64,000 nt of DNA from Aurantimonas sp. 22II-16-19i (GCF_002088275.1 NZ_AQQS01000012.1:1-64000), one strand, 5' to 3'; counted from the first letter of the stretch, positions 51,507 through 61,553 are shown. Numbers and translations: made by a program. The notes: generated by a model not told the origin, from the sequence alone.

Positions 51507-52532
51507 TCAGCCCCAGCAGCGGTCGAGGCCTTCCTGGACCGAGATCGACGGGACGCCGTCGACCGGCTTGTCGGTGACGAGGTTGACGCCGGTGTTGGTG
51601 AAGTCGAGGCCTTCCGAGGCCTTCGGCTTCTCCCCGGTCTCGGCGAACTTGGCGATCGCCTGGATGCCGAGGCGGGCCATGTCGAGCGGATACTGCTGGG
51701 AGGTCGCGCCGATGATGCCCTCCTGGACGTTCTTGACGCCGGGGCAGCCGCCATCGACCGAGACGATCAGCACCTCGCCGGCGCGGCCCGCCGACTGCAG
51801 GGCCTCGTAGGCGCCGGCCGCGGCCGGCTCGTTGATCGTGTAGACGACGTTGATCTCGGGATCCTTCAGGAGAAGGTTCTCCATCGCCCGCAAGCCGCCT
51901 TCCTCGTTGCCCTGGGTGACCTCGTGGCCGACGACGCGCGGGTCGGTCTCGTCGCCCCAGCGCTTCTTGTCGCCGGTGTCGATGCCGAAGCCCTCGAGGA
52001 AGCCCTGGTCGCGCAGGACGCCGACGGTGGGCTGGCTCTCGTTGAGATCGAGCATGGCGATCTTGGCGTTGGCGGGATCTTCGACGCTGGCCTTCGCCCA
52101 GGCGCCGATCAGGCGGCCGGCCTCGAAGTTGTCGGTGGCGAAGGTCGCATCGGCAGCATCGACGGGGTCGAGCGGGGTATCCAGCGCGATCACCAGGATG
52201 CCGCGCTCGCGGGCGCGCTTCACCACGTCGGTGATCGCCGCCGTATCCGATGCGGTGATCAGGATGCCCTTGGCGCCGTCGGCGATGCAGGTCTCGACGG
52301 CGTTGACCTGGCTCTCATGGTCGCCATCGACCTTGCCGGCATAGGCCGACAGCTTGATCCCGAGCTTCTCCGCCTCGGCGCTGGCGCCCTCTTTCATCTT
52401 GACGAAGAAGGGGTTGATGTCAGTCTTGGTGATCAGGCAGGCGCTGATATCGCCGCTCTGGGCGAGGGCCGGCGCTGCGAAGGCGCAGGCGGACGACAGG
52501 ATCGAACCTGCAATCAGGGTGCGGATGTTCAC
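51507..52532 (-). CDS. Sugar ABC transporter substrate-binding protein (FrcB-like)
   Basis: 341 residues. A Sec signal peptide ([25 protein letters not shown]-type) precedes a periplasmic-binding fold of the ribose/fructose group, with [54 protein letters not shown], and [16 protein letters not shown]. The substrate is probably fructose or a related hexose by resemblance to FrcB, but this is inference. Start is GTG with GGGAGG 7 bp upstream. The divergent ROK gene is likely its regulator. Confidence 0.9.
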   Translation of the reverse strand: MNIRTLIAGSILSSACAFAAPALAQSGDISACLITKTDINPFFVKMKEGASAEAEKLGIKLSAYAGKVDGDHESQVNAVETCIADGAKGILITASDTAAITDVVKRARERGILVIALDTPLDPVDAADATFATDNFEAGRLIGAWAKASVEDPANAKIAMLDLNESQPTVGVLRDQGFLEGFGIDTGDKKRWGDETDPRVVGHEVTQGNEEGGLRAMENLLLKDPEINVVYTINEPAAAGAYEALQSAGRAGEVLIVSVDGGCPGVKNVQEGIIGATSQQYPLDMARLGIQAIAKFAETGEKPKASEGLDFTNTGVNLVTDKPVDGVPSISVQEGLDRCWG

Positions 52533-52582
52533 GTGATTTCCTCCCGAAACCGTTGATGGCGCCAGATTGCTCCAGCGTCGGA

Positions 52583-52603
52583 CGATCGACCTCCAATCGA
52601 TCG
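52583..52603. promoter_or_regulatory. Inverted repeat, candidate operator for the Frc-type operon
   Basis: CGATCGA and TCGATCG, a perfect 7-bp repeat with a 7-bp spacer, lies just downstream of the predicted start of frcB transcription, a good place for repression by the divergent ROK regulator. Inferred from position and symmetry. Confidence 0.45.
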
Positions 52604-52612
52604 GTGGCAGGC

Positions 52613-52641
52613 AGGGAACACCAGAGCCAGGCAGATGTCAA
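52613..52641 (-). promoter_or_regulatory. Candidate promoter of the binding-protein gene
   Basis: On the minus strand TTGACA (52641-52636), 17 bp, then TTCCCT (52618-52613). The -35 is perfect and the -10 is weak. AT-rich AATTATAATT lies just upstream (52643-52652). Confidence 0.4.
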
Positions 52642-52803
52642 CAATTATAATTCAGATGGATTTATTTATCCGGACATGTAAGCTCGGCCCACGGGTGGTT
52701 GTGCTTTCGATGCGATGATAGCCTTGCTTCGGCGATTCCTGCGCGCTCCCCGTTCCACATGGCCGGAGCGGCGAGGGCGCCGGGCGGCGCCGGGAGGATC
52801 GCG

Positions 52804-54033
52804 ATGGACACACCGGAGACAGGCATGGCGGGGCGTGGGGCAGACGCTGCCGAAAGCCGCATGCGCGGCTCCAACCAGTCCGGCCTCAGGGCCCACAACA
52901 AGCGGGCCGTGCTGTCGCTGATTCGCCGCAACGGCCGCCTCGCCAAGGCCGAGATCGCCCGGCGAACCGGGCTTTCGCCGCAGACCGCCTCGGTGATCAT
53001 GCGCGCGCTGGAGGCCGAGGAGCTGGTGCTTCGGGACCAGCCGCAGCGCGGCCGCGTCGGCCAGCCGTCGATCCCGATGCGGCTCAATCCCGACGGCGCC
53101 TTCGCGCTCGGGCTGAAGATCGGCCGGCGGTCGGTCGACCTCGTTCTGATGGACTTCATCGGGCGAATCAGAGGGCACGAACGGGTCGCCTACAGCGTTC
53201 CGCGGCTGCGCCAGGTGCTCGATTTCGTCGCCGTCGCCGAACCCAAGCTCCGGGCGCTGCTGCCGGCGAAGCTCGCCGGCCGGGTCACCGGTCTCGGCGT
53301 GGCGCTGCCGTACGAACTCTGGTCCTGGGCCGACGAGATCGGCGCGCCTGCCGGCACGATGGAGGAATGGCGCGACCTCGACGTGCCGGCGGCGCTCGCC
53401 TCCGTGACCGATCTCACCGTCAACGTCGCCAACGACGCGACGGCGGCCTGCGCCGCCGAGAACGTCTTCGGCTCCACCCGCTCGGCCGACTTCGTCTATT
53501 TCTTCGTCGGCGCCTTCGTCGGCGGCGGCATCGTGATGAACGGCGATCTCGTCTCCGGCCGGCTCGGCAATGCCGGGGCGGTCGGCTCGATGCCGGTGCC
53601 GCGCGAGGACGGCGGCCATGCCCAGCTGATCAACTTCGCCTCGCTGCATCTCCTCGAGAAGATGTACGAGGCGGAAGGCGGCAACCCGCTCGCTTTGTGG
53701 CGCGGGGAGGTGTCGTGGGAGAGCTTCGGCCCGCTGCTCGACCGCTGGCTCGAGACGGCGGCCTACGGTCTCGCCCATGCGATCGTCTCGGCCTGCTCGA
53801 TCTACGATTTCGAATCCGCCGTCATCGACGGGCGCTTTCCCGCCGGCGTGCGCAGCCGCCTGGTCGAGGCCACCGCGACGGCCATCACGCGGATCAACCG
53901 CCAGGGGCTCTCGCCGGTGGCGATCCGGGCCGGCACGATGGGCATCGACGCCCGTGAGATCGGCTCGGCGAGCCTGCCCTTCTTCGCCCATTACCTGCTC
54001 GACCATCAGGTCTTCCTGACCGAAGCGGACTAG
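52804..54033 (+). CDS. ROK family transcriptional regulator (FrcR-like)
   Basis: 409 residues. An N-terminal winged helix (NKRAVLSLIRRNGRLAKAEIARRTGLSPQTAS) binds DNA; the ROK sugar-binding/kinase-like domain follows, with VANDATAACAAENVFG, FFVGAFVGGGIVMNGDLVSG and NAGAVGSMPV. Zinc-binding ROK residues are not obvious, so it probably acts only as a sugar-responsive regulator. It is divergent from the Frc-like importer. The start at 52804 follows GGGAGG at 6 bp; a longer frame upstream was rejected on these grounds. Confidence 0.9.
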   Translation: MDTPETGMAGRGADAAESRMRGSNQSGLRAHNKRAVLSLIRRNGRLAKAEIARRTGLSPQTASVIMRALEAEELVLRDQPQRGRVGQPSIPMRLNPDGAFALGLKIGRRSVDLVLMDFIGRIRGHERVAYSVPRLRQVLDFVAVAEPKLRALLPAKLAGRVTGLGVALPYELWSWADEIGAPAGTMEEWRDLDVPAALASVTDLTVNVANDATAACAAENVFGSTRSADFVYFFVGAFVGGGIVMNGDLVSGRLGNAGAVGSMPVPREDGGHAQLINFASLHLLEKMYEAEGGNPLALWRGEVSWESFGPLLDRWLETAAYGLAHAIVSACSIYDFESAVIDGRFPAGVRSRLVEATATAITRINRQGLSPVAIRAGTMGIDAREIGSASLPFFAHYLLDHQVFLTEAD

Positions 54034-54047
54034 CCGGAGAGGCTGTT

Positions 54048-54110
54048 CGCGCGGCCAGCCGGGACGTTGCACCGGGGAAGGACCGAGAACCGTCTCCGGG
54101 AGGCCGCGCG
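54048..54110 (+). terminator. Possible terminator of the ROK gene
   Basis: CGCGCGGCC (54048-54056) and GGCCGCGCG (54102-54110) form a 9-bp stem, but the loop is long (45 nt). Confidence 0.25.
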
Positions 54111-54270
54111 GTCGGCGGTTCCTTCCGCACGGCCCGCGGCGCCGCTCGCTGCCCGTCTTTTCGGCACTCCTCTGCCCTGCCCAGTCGTGTTGCCATTTGC
54201 GAAATTGATGGTACCGTAACCAGAATTGATGGAGGGACAGAGGCTTCGGCCCGATTGTGACAGGTGGCAC

Positions 54271-54702
54271 ATGGCCAGCGAGACTTTCGTCGTCGCCTAT
54301 GACGGCACCGACCGGACCGTCGTCGACTATGCCGCCAGGCGCGCCGAAGCGAGCGGCGCGGCCCTCTGCCTGATCCACGTGCTGCAGTGGTCCCCTTACA
54401 GCTTTCTCACCCCCCAGGAACTGGACGAGCGCCGGATGCGCCGGCGCCAGGAGCTCGAGCGGGCGAAGACCGCCCTGGTCGATCCGATCGTCGCCGAGCT
54501 GCAGGCGGCGGGGCTGACGGTCGAGGGCGAGATCCGCTTCGGCTCCCCCACCGCCGTCATTCTCGAGGTCGCCCGCGACCGGGGCGCCTGCCAGATCTTC
54601 GTCGGACGCACCGGCAAGTCGGGCCTCGAGAACAAGATCTTCGGCAGCGTCACGCTGGGCCTCGCCCAGGCCGCGACGATCCCGACGGTCATCGTTCCGT
54701 GA
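54271..54702 (+). CDS. Universal stress protein (UspA family)
   Basis: 143 residues, one Usp domain. The N terminus is FVVAYDGTDRTVVDYAARRA, and the ATP-binding motif near the C terminus is VGRTGKSGLENKIFGSVTLGLAQAA (G-x2-G-x9-G-S type). ATP binding is therefore likely. It may support the symporter gene 70 bp downstream, or respond to general stress. The start at 54271 follows CAGGTGG. Two AATTGATGG repeats sit upstream (54203 and 54224). Confidence 0.92.
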   Translation: MASETFVVAYDGTDRTVVDYAARRAEASGAALCLIHVLQWSPYSFLTPQELDERRMRRRQELERAKTALVDPIVAELQAAGLTVEGEIRFGSPTAVILEVARDRGACQIFVGRTGKSGLENKIFGSVTLGLAQAATIPTVIVP

Positions 54703-54772
54703 CACCGCAGGGCGACGCCGCCCCGCTCCGGACGGCCGCGTGGCGGTCGCCGTGTTCCTGAGGATACCGCCC

Positions 54773-56389
54773 ATGCGCCTCGTCAGCCGCTGCCTGAGCC
54801 CGTTCGTCTTCATGGCCCTTGGCGTCGGCACGGCCAGGGCGCAGGAGGAGGCCGCGGCCGGCAACACGGCGACGATTGACGCGATGGTCGACGGCATCGT
54901 CGGGCCTGTGACCAAGCCCTTCGTCGACTTCATCTTCGCCGCGATCCCGGGCACCGACCTTCCCTGGATCGTGCTCTGGCTGATCACCGCGGCGGCGATC
55001 TTCACCGTCTATTTCGGCTTCGTGCAGTTCCGCATGGTGCCCCATGCGATCCAGCTGGTGCGCGGCCACTACACCTCGCCAGAGGCGGCCGGCGAAGTGA
55101 CGCATTTCCAGGCGCTGGCGACGGCGGTCTCCGGCACGGTCGGCCTCGGCAACATCGCCGGCGTCGCCGTCGCGGTCTCGATCGGCGGGCCGGGCGCGAC
55201 CTTCTGGATGATCCTGTCGGGCCTCCTCGGCATGGCGTCGAAATTCACCGAATGCACCCTCGGCGTGAAGTACCGCACCGAATATGACGACGGCCGCGTC
55301 TCGGGCGGCCCGATGCACTACCTGAAGAAGGGCATGGCGGAGATCGGCCACACCACCCTCGGCAAGGTGCTCGCCGTCTGCTTCGCGGTCTGCTGCGTCC
55401 TCGCCTCCTGGGGCGGCGGCAACATGTTCCAGGCCAACCAGGCCCATGCGCAGCTTGTGGTGATCACCGGCGGCGAGGCGAGCTTCCTTGCCGATCGCGG
55501 CTGGATCACCGGCCTCGTCATGGCGGTGGTTGTCTTCCTCGTCATCGTCGGCGGCATCAAGTCGATCGCAAGGGTGACGGAGAAGCTCGTGCCCTTCATG
55601 GGCATCCTCTATCTCGGCGCCGCCCTGATCGTCATCCTTGCCAATGTCGACCAGCTGGGCACCGCCTTCGCGGAGATCTTCGAGGGCGCCTTCACCGGGC
55701 TCGGCGTCGCCGGCGGGCTGGTCGGCGCGCTGATCCAGGGGCTGCGGCGGGCGACGTTTTCCAATGAAGCCGGCATCGGTTCGGCGGCGATCGCCCATTC
55801 GGCGGTGCAGACCAAGCACCCGGTGACCGAGGGCTTCGTCTCGATGCTGGAGCCGTTCATCGACACGGTGATCATCTGCACGGCGACGGCGCTGGTCATC
55901 ACCATCTCCGGCGTCCTGCAGCAGGACCCGGCGACGGGGCTGTATGTCTGGGACGAGGCGGCGGGGCAGATCGCCACCGCCAACAACCTGTCCGGCGTCG
56001 AGCTGACCTCGGCCGCCTTCGGCACGCGGATCGGCTGGTTCCCCTATGTGCTGGCGGTGGCGGTCGTGCTCTTCGCCTTCTCGACGATGATTTCCTGGTC
56101 CTATTACGGCGTGAAGGCCTGGTGCTTCCTGTTCGGCGACACCTACGCCTCCGAGTTGGTCTACAAGGTGCTGTTCTGCCTGTTCGTCGTCCTGGGGGCC
56201 GCGGTCAGCCTCGGCGCGGTGCTCGACTTCTCCGACGCCTCGCTCTTTGCCATGGGCATCTTCAACATCGTCGGCCTCTACTTCCTGATGCCGATCGTGA
56301 AGCGGGAGATGACGACCTACATGGCCAAGCTGCGCGGCGGCGAGATCCCCAAATATGCCGGAACGTCCGCCGCGGCCGGAAAGGCGTGA
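54773..56389 (+). CDS. Sodium:alanine symporter (AGCS family)
   Basis: 538 residues. The N terminus (MRLVSRCLSPFVFMALGVGTARAQ) looks like a cleavable signal peptide, then about eleven membrane segments. Family signatures are ATAVSGTVGLGNIAGVAVA, GPGATFWMILSGLLGMASKFTE and RRATFSNEAGIGSAAIAHSA. It imports alanine, glycine or related amino acids with Na+ across the inner membrane. The start at 54773 was chosen over a GTG at 54740 because GAGG precedes it and it yields the expected signal. Confidence 0.93.
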   Translation: MRLVSRCLSPFVFMALGVGTARAQEEAAAGNTATIDAMVDGIVGPVTKPFVDFIFAAIPGTDLPWIVLWLITAAAIFTVYFGFVQFRMVPHAIQLVRGHYTSPEAAGEVTHFQALATAVSGTVGLGNIAGVAVAVSIGGPGATFWMILSGLLGMASKFTECTLGVKYRTEYDDGRVSGGPMHYLKKGMAEIGHTTLGKVLAVCFAVCCVLASWGGGNMFQANQAHAQLVVITGGEASFLADRGWITGLVMAVVVFLVIVGGIKSIARVTEKLVPFMGILYLGAALIVILANVDQLGTAFAEIFEGAFTGLGVAGGLVGALIQGLRRATFSNEAGIGSAAIAHSAVQTKHPVTEGFVSMLEPFIDTVIICTATALVITISGVLQQDPATGLYVWDEAAGQIATANNLSGVELTSAAFGTRIGWFPYVLAVAVVLFAFSTMISWSYYGVKAWCFLFGDTYASELVYKVLFCLFVVLGAAVSLGAVLDFSDASLFAMGIFNIVGLYFLMPIVKREMTTYMAKLRGGEIPKYAGTSAAAGKA

Positions 56390-56414
56390 AGCCGCCGTCT
56401 TCCACTGGCAGGCT

Positions 56415-57065
56415 TCAGGCGCCGCCCTGCCAGGTCTTCACGGCCTCGATCGGCCAGAGCAGCATCAGGACGTTGAGCGTCAGGTTGTCGCGGATCATGA
56501 AGCCGACGAAGAGCTCGAGCCCGATGGCGATCAGGACGGTCAGCCACACCGGCAGCCTGCTCGCCAGAAAGAAGCCGAGCGCCATGAAGCCGATGTCGGA
56601 CACCGAGTTGAGGATCGAATCGCCGGCATAGTCCAGCGAGATCGTCGTCTCGCGATAATGCTGGATCACCGCATCGGTGTTCTCCGCGATCTCCCAGGCG
56701 CATTCGACGACGAGCGCCAGGATGAGCCGGGGCGCAAAGCTAAAGCGGCGCATCGCCAGCCAGGTCGCGCCGAAGAACAGGAAGCCGTGGATCAGATGCG
56801 AGGCCGAATACCAGTCCGACAGGTGCTGCGAGTTCTCCTCGCTGTTCACCGCGCCCCACCACAGCTTGACCTCGCCGCAGGGGCAGATCGGGTTGCGGCC
56901 CATGGCGTAGAGGATGGCCGCCGTCGCGGCGACGACGGCGAGCGCGATCAGGAGATGGGCGAGGAGCGGGCCGGGCCGGGCGGACGATGCGGTGGACGAA
57001 TGGGGCAAGGAGCACACCTTCAAGCGGGATGACGGCTCGGCTCGGGGCGGGCCATCGGGCTCCAT
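56415..57065 (-). CDS. DUF2585 family membrane protein
   Basis: 216 residues. About four to five membrane segments follow a polar N terminus. The family signature is [32 protein letters not shown]-like, continuing [11 protein letters not shown], and later [17 protein letters not shown]. The Cys pair and conserved acidic/His residues suggest an enzyme, but none is known. The gene is convergent with the symporter, ending 25 bp from it. Its start faces the BetI operator. Confidence 0.88.
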   Translation of the reverse strand: MEPDGPPRAEPSSRLKVCSLPHSSTASSARPGPLLAHLLIALAVVAATAAILYAMGRNPICPCGEVKLWWGAVNSEENSQHLSDWYSASHLIHGFLFFGATWLAMRRFSFAPRLILALVVECAWEIAENTDAVIQHYRETTISLDYAGDSILNSVSDIGFMALGFFLASRLPVWLTVLIAIGLELFVGFMIRDNLTLNVLMLLWPIEAVKTWQGGA

Positions 57066-57117
57066 AGCCGGCTTTCAATCCCAGGCAAACATCGCCGTGC
57101 CGTTGCTTCGGCCAGAA

Positions 57118-57139
57118 ATTGATTGACTGATCAATCAAT
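57118..57139. promoter_or_regulatory. Perfect inverted repeat, probable BetI operator
   Basis: ATTGATTGA, CTGA, TCAATCAAT form a 22-bp palindrome 18 bp before betI. BetI proteins repress their own operon through such a site and choline relieves it. A promoter ATTGAC (57122), 17 bp, TATCTT (57145-57150) overlaps it; transcription would start near the betI ATG, suggesting a leaderless mRNA. Confidence 0.7.
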
Positions 57140-57157
57140 CCCCCTATCTTGGGGCCC

Positions 57158-57763
57158 ATGTCCAGTTCCGATCGCCGCATCCCCGGCCGCCCTTCCGTCG
57201 AGGCGGCGCGCCGCGAAGCCGTCGTCGCCGCCGCCATCGCGGCGATCGACGAAGCTGGTTCGCTCGACGTGACGGTGGCCGGCATCGCCGCCCGCGCCGG
57301 CATCTCGCCGGCCCTCATCCACCATTACTTCGGCACCAAGGACGACGTGCTGATCGCGGCGATGCGCACCCTCCTGCGCCGCTACCGCCTCGAGGTGACG
57401 CGGCGGCTGACCGAGGCGCAGAGCCCGCGCGAGCGGGTCGCCGCGGTGATCACGGCGAGTTTCGCCCCCAGCCAGTTCAGCCAGGAGTCGATCTCGGCCT
57501 GGCTGGTCTTCTATCTCTATGCCCGCCGCTCAGGGGAAGCTGCGCGGCTCCTGCGGGTCTATTTCCGAAGGCTCGAGACCAATCTCGTCTCGGCGCTGAA
57601 GCCGCTGGTCGGCCAGCCCCGCGCTTCCCGCATCGCCGCCGGGGCCGGCGCGATGATCGACGGCGTCTGGCTGCGCCAGGCCCTCACCCCCCTCACGCAA
57701 CCCGATCCCTCCAGCGCCGCCGCAATGGTCGGGCGCTTCATCGACGCGGAGCTCGACGCATGA
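57158..57763 (+). CDS. betI: TetR family choline-responsive repressor BetI
   Basis: 201 residues. The TetR helix-turn-helix is [33 protein letters not shown], preceded by [17 protein letters not shown]. The C-terminal ligand domain resembles BetI ([16 protein letters not shown], and [13 protein letters not shown] at the end). It represses choline-to-glycine-betaine genes. It overlaps betA by ATGA. The palindrome upstream fits autorepression. Confidence 0.88.
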   Translation: MSSSDRRIPGRPSVEAARREAVVAAAIAAIDEAGSLDVTVAGIAARAGISPALIHHYFGTKDDVLIAAMRTLLRRYRLEVTRRLTEAQSPRERVAAVITASFAPSQFSQESISAWLVFYLYARRSGEAARLLRVYFRRLETNLVSALKPLVGQPRASRIAAGAGAMIDGVWLRQALTPLTQPDPSSAAAMVGRFIDAELDA

Positions 57764-59448
57764 AGACCATCGACGAAGCCGACTACGTCATCGTCGGATC
57801 CGGCTCGGCCGGCTCGGCCATGGCCAACCGCCTGTCCGAGGACGGCCGCTATCAGGTACTGGTGCTGGAGGCCGGTGGCACCGACGCCGGCCCGTTCATC
57901 CAGATGCCGGGCGCCCTGTCGTTTCCGATGAACATGCGCCGCTACGACTGGGGCTTCGTCGCCGAGCCGGAGAAGACGCTGGCCGGCCGCCGTCTCGTCA
58001 CCCCGCGCGGCCGGGTCATCGGCGGTTCCTCCTCGATCAACGGCATGGTCTATGTGCGCGGCCACGCCCTCGACTATGAGCACTGGGCGGCGAGTGGGGC
58101 GACCGGCTGGGCCTATGCCGACGTGCTTCCCTATTTCAAGCGCATGGAAAACTTCCATGGCGGCGCCGGGCGCGGCGTCGACCCGGCCTGGCGGGGCACC
58201 TCCGGACCGCTGCACGTCAAGAACGGCGACATGCAGAACCCGCTCTATGAGGCCTTCATCGAGGCGGGGCGCCAGGCCGGCTATCCCGTCACCGAGGACT
58301 ACAACGCCGAGAAGCAGGAGGGCTTCGGCCCGATGCAGCAGACGATCTGGCAGGGGCGCCGCTGGTCGGCCGCCAACGCCTATCTGCGCGATGCCCTGAA
58401 GCGCGACAACTGCCGGCTCGTCCATGGTCACGCGCTGCGGGTCGAGATCGACCGCAGGACGGGGCGCGCCAGCGGCGTCGTCGTCGGCTCGGGCAGGCGC
58501 GTTTCGGGCCTCATCAAGGCGCGGCGCGAGGTGGTGCTGGCGGCGGGCTCGATCAACTCGCCGATGCTCCTCATGCATTCGGGCATCGGCGATCCGGCCG
58601 AACTCTCCCGCCACGGCATCGACGTCGTCGCGCCGCGCTCCGGCGTCGGCCGGAACCTGCAGGATCACCTGGAACTCTACATCCAGGAGACCTGCATCCA
58701 GCAGATCACCCTCAACGGCTATCTCGGCCTCTTCACCAAGGGGCGGGTCGGCCTCGAATGGATGATGCTCCACACCGGCTACGGCGCCACCAATCACTTC
58801 GAGGCCGCCGCCTTCATCCGCTCGGACGCCGGCATCGAGTATCCCGACATCCAGTACCACTTCCTGCCCGGCGCCATCCGCTATGACGGCAAGGCGGCGG
58901 CGCCCGGCCACGGCTACCAGTCCCATGTCGGACCGATGCGCTCGAAATCGCGGGGCGAGCTGCGCCTGAAGAGCTCCGATCCGACCGCCGCGCCGTCGAT
59001 CCGCTTCAACTACATGTCCCATCCGGACGATTGGGCCGAGTTCCGCAAGGCGATCCGCCTGACCCGCGAGATCTACGCGCAGGAGGCCTTTTCTCCCTAT
59101 CGCGGGCCTGAGATCCAGCCGGGCGCCGATGCGACCAGCGACGAGGATCTCGACCGGTTCGTCTCCGAGCACGCCGAGAGCGCCTATCACCCCTGCGGGA
59201 CGGCGCGAATCGGCGCGGCCGACGATCCCCTGGCAGTGGTCGATCCGCAATGCCGGGTGATCGGCGTCGAGAACCTGCGGGTGGCGGATTCCTCGATCTT
59301 CCCGCGCATCACCAACGGCAATCTCAACGGCCCGTCGATCATGGTGGGCGAGAAGGCCGCCGACCACATCCTCGGCGATGGCATGCTGACGCCCGAGCCG
59401 CAGCTGAAGCCCTGGATCCATCCCGACTGGCAGGCCCGGCAGCGCTGA
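57760..59448 (+). CDS. betA: Choline dehydrogenase (GMC oxidoreductase)
   Basis: 562 residues. The FAD-binding motif is [18 protein letters not shown], then LEAGG; GMC signatures are [18 protein letters not shown] and [18 protein letters not shown], and the active-site region is [11 protein letters not shown] with later [19 protein letters not shown]. BetA oxidises choline to betaine aldehyde (and on to betaine) at the membrane. betB (betaine aldehyde dehydrogenase), usually between betI and betA, is absent here. The stop overlaps the nth start as TGATG. Confidence 0.93.
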   Translation: MKTIDEADYVIVGSGSAGSAMANRLSEDGRYQVLVLEAGGTDAGPFIQMPGALSFPMNMRRYDWGFVAEPEKTLAGRRLVTPRGRVIGGSSSINGMVYVRGHALDYEHWAASGATGWAYADVLPYFKRMENFHGGAGRGVDPAWRGTSGPLHVKNGDMQNPLYEAFIEAGRQAGYPVTEDYNAEKQEGFGPMQQTIWQGRRWSAANAYLRDALKRDNCRLVHGHALRVEIDRRTGRASGVVVGSGRRVSGLIKARREVVLAAGSINSPMLLMHSGIGDPAELSRHGIDVVAPRSGVGRNLQDHLELYIQETCIQQITLNGYLGLFTKGRVGLEWMMLHTGYGATNHFEAAAFIRSDAGIEYPDIQYHFLPGAIRYDGKAAAPGHGYQSHVGPMRSKSRGELRLKSSDPTAAPSIRFNYMSHPDDWAEFRKAIRLTREIYAQEAFSPYRGPEIQPGADATSDEDLDRFVSEHAESAYHPCGTARIGAADDPLAVVDPQCRVIGVENLRVADSSIFPRITNGNLNGPSIMVGEKAADHILGDGMLTPEPQLKPWIHPDWQARQR

Positions 59449-60146
59449 TGGCGGCACGGGCGGCGGGACGCGGAGCGGCGGCCGGCCCGGGCGCCGGCGC
59501 ACTCAGTGCCGGCGAGATCGACGCCGTCTTCCGCCGCCTCGCGGGTCACATGCCCGGCCGCACATCCACGGCGAAAGGCCCCAAGGACCAGCCGGACCCG
59601 TTCCGCTCGCTGGTCTCCTGCCTTCTGTCGGCCCAGAGCCGCGACGCGAATACCGCAGCGGCAACCGCCGCCCTGTTCGCCTTAGCGACGACGCCGGAAG
59701 CGATGCTGCGCCTGACCGAGGCGGAAATTGCCACCGCGATCAGGCCCTGCGGCCTCTACAACACCAAGGCGCGGAACATCCGGCGGCTCTGCCGCACGCT
59801 CGTCGAGGATCTGGCGGGGACGGTGCCACGCAGCCGGGAAGGCCTGATGGCGCTTCCCGGGATCGGCCGCAAATGCGCCGACATCGTCCTCAGCTTCACC
59901 TTCGACGAAGACGTCATCGCCGTCGACACCCATGTCCACCGGGTGGCCAACCGCATCGGCCTGACGGCGGCCAGGGGTGCCGACGAGACGGCGCGCCAGT
60001 TGGCCGTGGCGGCGCCTGCATGGGCGCTCCGCGACGGGCATTTCTGGCTGATCCAATTCGGCAAGGCGGTGTGCGTGGCGCGGCGGCCGAAATGCGAGAC
60101 CTGCTTCCTCAACGACCTCTGCCGCTACGATCGCCTGACGCAGTGA
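59448..60146 (+). CDS. nth: Endonuclease III
   Basis: 232 residues. A DNA glycosylase/AP lyase that removes oxidised pyrimidines. The helix-hairpin-helix has the catalytic Lys in LPGIGRKCADIVLSF, and the catalytic Asp is in IAVDTHVHRVANRIGL. The [4Fe-4S] cluster motif at the C terminus is complete, C-x6-C-x2-C-x5-C. It is translationally coupled to betA by TGATG overlap, which may be local and not functional. Confidence 0.95.
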   Translation: MAARAAGRGAAAGPGAGALSAGEIDAVFRRLAGHMPGRTSTAKGPKDQPDPFRSLVSCLLSAQSRDANTAAATAALFALATTPEAMLRLTEAEIATAIRPCGLYNTKARNIRRLCRTLVEDLAGTVPRSREGLMALPGIGRKCADIVLSFTFDEDVIAVDTHVHRVANRIGLTAARGADETARQLAVAAPAWALRDGHFWLIQFGKAVCVARRPKCETCFLNDLCRYDRLTQ

Positions 60147-60170
60147 GGCGCAAGCGGCGTTCGAACAGCC

Positions 60171-60221
60171 GTCATCATTGGACCGCCGGCGCGAGAGGCG
60201 TGCCGGTGGTCCAATGATGAC
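60171..60221. terminator. Bidirectional terminator between nth and response regulator
   Basis: A 20-bp stem with one G-T pair (arms start GTCATCATTGGACC and end GGTCCAATGATGAC) and an 11-nt loop lies between convergent genes. Confidence 0.65.
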
Positions 60222-60262
60222 CCTGCGCAACAGATGTCGATGTCGGGATGCGCGACGCTCGT

Positions 60263-60610
60263 TCAGGCGGCAAGCGGCAGCACGGCCTCGATCTCGTCCG
60301 GCTGGAACGGCTTGTTCACCTGCGGGCAGTCCTGCAGATCGCCGGGAATCGCTTCGGTCGTCGCCGAGACGAAGCAGAACGGCACCTTCGCGGCCATCAG
60401 CAGCCGGGCGACGGGGATCGAGGTCGATCCGTCGCGTCCGAGTTGCAGATCGAGCAGCGCGAAGTCGATGTCGTGGCCGGCCTTCTTCACGTAGTCCAGC
60501 GCGTCGGCCAGCGTTCCGGTAACGAAGACGCTGCCGTGCAAGTGCTCGCTGACGATTGCCTCGAGATCCACGGCAATGATCGGTTCGTCTTCCAGAATGA
60601 GTATGGTCAT
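60263..60610 (-). CDS. Single-domain response regulator
   Basis: 115 residues, only a receiver domain. The acidic pocket is LILEDEPI, the phosphoacceptor is Asp54 in FALLDLQL, and the switch and Lys residues are in FVSATTE and VNKPFQPDE. No output domain is present, so it acts through protein contacts or phosphotransfer, as in CheY- or general-stress-type regulators. Cognate kinase unknown. The upstream 346 bp should contain its promoter. Confidence 0.92.
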   Translation of the reverse strand: MTILILEDEPIIAVDLEAIVSEHLHGSVFVTGTLADALDYVKKAGHDIDFALLDLQLGRDGSTSIPVARLLMAAKVPFCFVSATTEAIPGDLQDCPQVNKPFQPDEIEAVLPLAA

Positions 60611-60956
60611 GTCTTTGTCCTTCCTTCCCGGGCAAATGACCCGGCCAGGATTTGGTTGCGCTGCGATAGATGAACGCGTTCAATTCGGCGCGATTTCGCC
60701 AGAGCCGGTTAACGACGACCTTTTCCCACCCGTCCGGACCTGCAATCGCCGGGAAGCGGTGCAGCGACACGTTGCCCCGCGCTGCGGGTCGGCACTGGAC
60801 AAGGGGGAAGGTTCGCGCATAGAAACGCTCCAATCATCGCGGTGGGGGGCCGTCGAGAATGTTCGTCCGACGGACATCCCCGCATCGCAGCAAGGTTGAT
60901 GTCGACAAAGGACCACCCGGCGAACCCGGTTGGTCCTCGAGGGAGTGCTAGCGACC
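60611..60956. other. 346-bp divergent region, response regulator and petA
   Basis: Promoters for both flanking genes should be here. A GAGGGAG ribosome-binding-like site lies near 60939. No other element is recognised. Confidence 0.4.
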
Positions 60957-61553
60957 GTGAGCGTCCACGATACCGCCGAACCGAATCGCCGGGATTTTCT
61001 CTACATCGCGACGGGTGCCGTCGCGGCCGTGGGGGCAGCGGCTGCCGTCTGGCCGTTCATCGACCAGATGAACCCGGACGCCGCGACGCTGGCCCTGGCC
61101 GAAATCGAGGTCGACGTCAGCCAGGTTGCCGAAGGCCAGTCGATCACCGCCAAATGGCGCGGCAAGCCGGTCTTCATCCGCCAGCGCACGGCGCAGGAGG
61201 TCGAGGAGGCCAAGGGCGTCGCATTGTCGGATCTCAAGGACCCGATCGCCCGCAACGCCAATCTCCCGGCCGACGCACCGGCGACCGACATCAACCGCGT
61301 GATGGGCGCCGGCTCTCCGGGCGGTGGCGCCGACCTGCCGGCCGGCCGCGAACAGTGGCTCGTGATGATCGGCGTCTGCACCCATCTCGGCTGCATTCCG
61401 AACGGCCAGGCCGGCGACTACGGCGGCTGGTTCTGCCCGTGCCATGGCTCGCACTACGACACGGCCGGCCGCATCCGGTTCGGCCCGGCGCCGGAGAACA
61501 TGGCGATCCCGCCATTCGAATTCACCAGCGACACTGTCATTCGTATCGGCTGA
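60957..61553 (+). CDS. petA: Ubiquinol-cytochrome c reductase, Rieske iron-sulfur subunit
   Basis: 198 residues. A Tat-type N terminus ([25 protein letters not shown]) anchors the protein in the membrane. The [2Fe-2S] ligands are in CTHLGC and CPCHGSHYD near residues 140-160. It passes electrons from ubiquinol to cytochrome c1 in the bc1 complex. A GTG start at 60957 gives the standard [15 protein letters not shown] terminus; GTG at 60945 is an alternative. petB follows in 20 bp. Confidence 0.95.
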   Translation: MSVHDTAEPNRRDFLYIATGAVAAVGAAAAVWPFIDQMNPDAATLALAEIEVDVSQVAEGQSITAKWRGKPVFIRQRTAQEVEEAKGVALSDLKDPIARNANLPADAPATDINRVMGAGSPGGGADLPAGREQWLVMIGVCTHLGCIPNGQAGDYGGWFCPCHGSHYDTAGRIRFGPAPENMAIPPFEFTSDTVIRIG

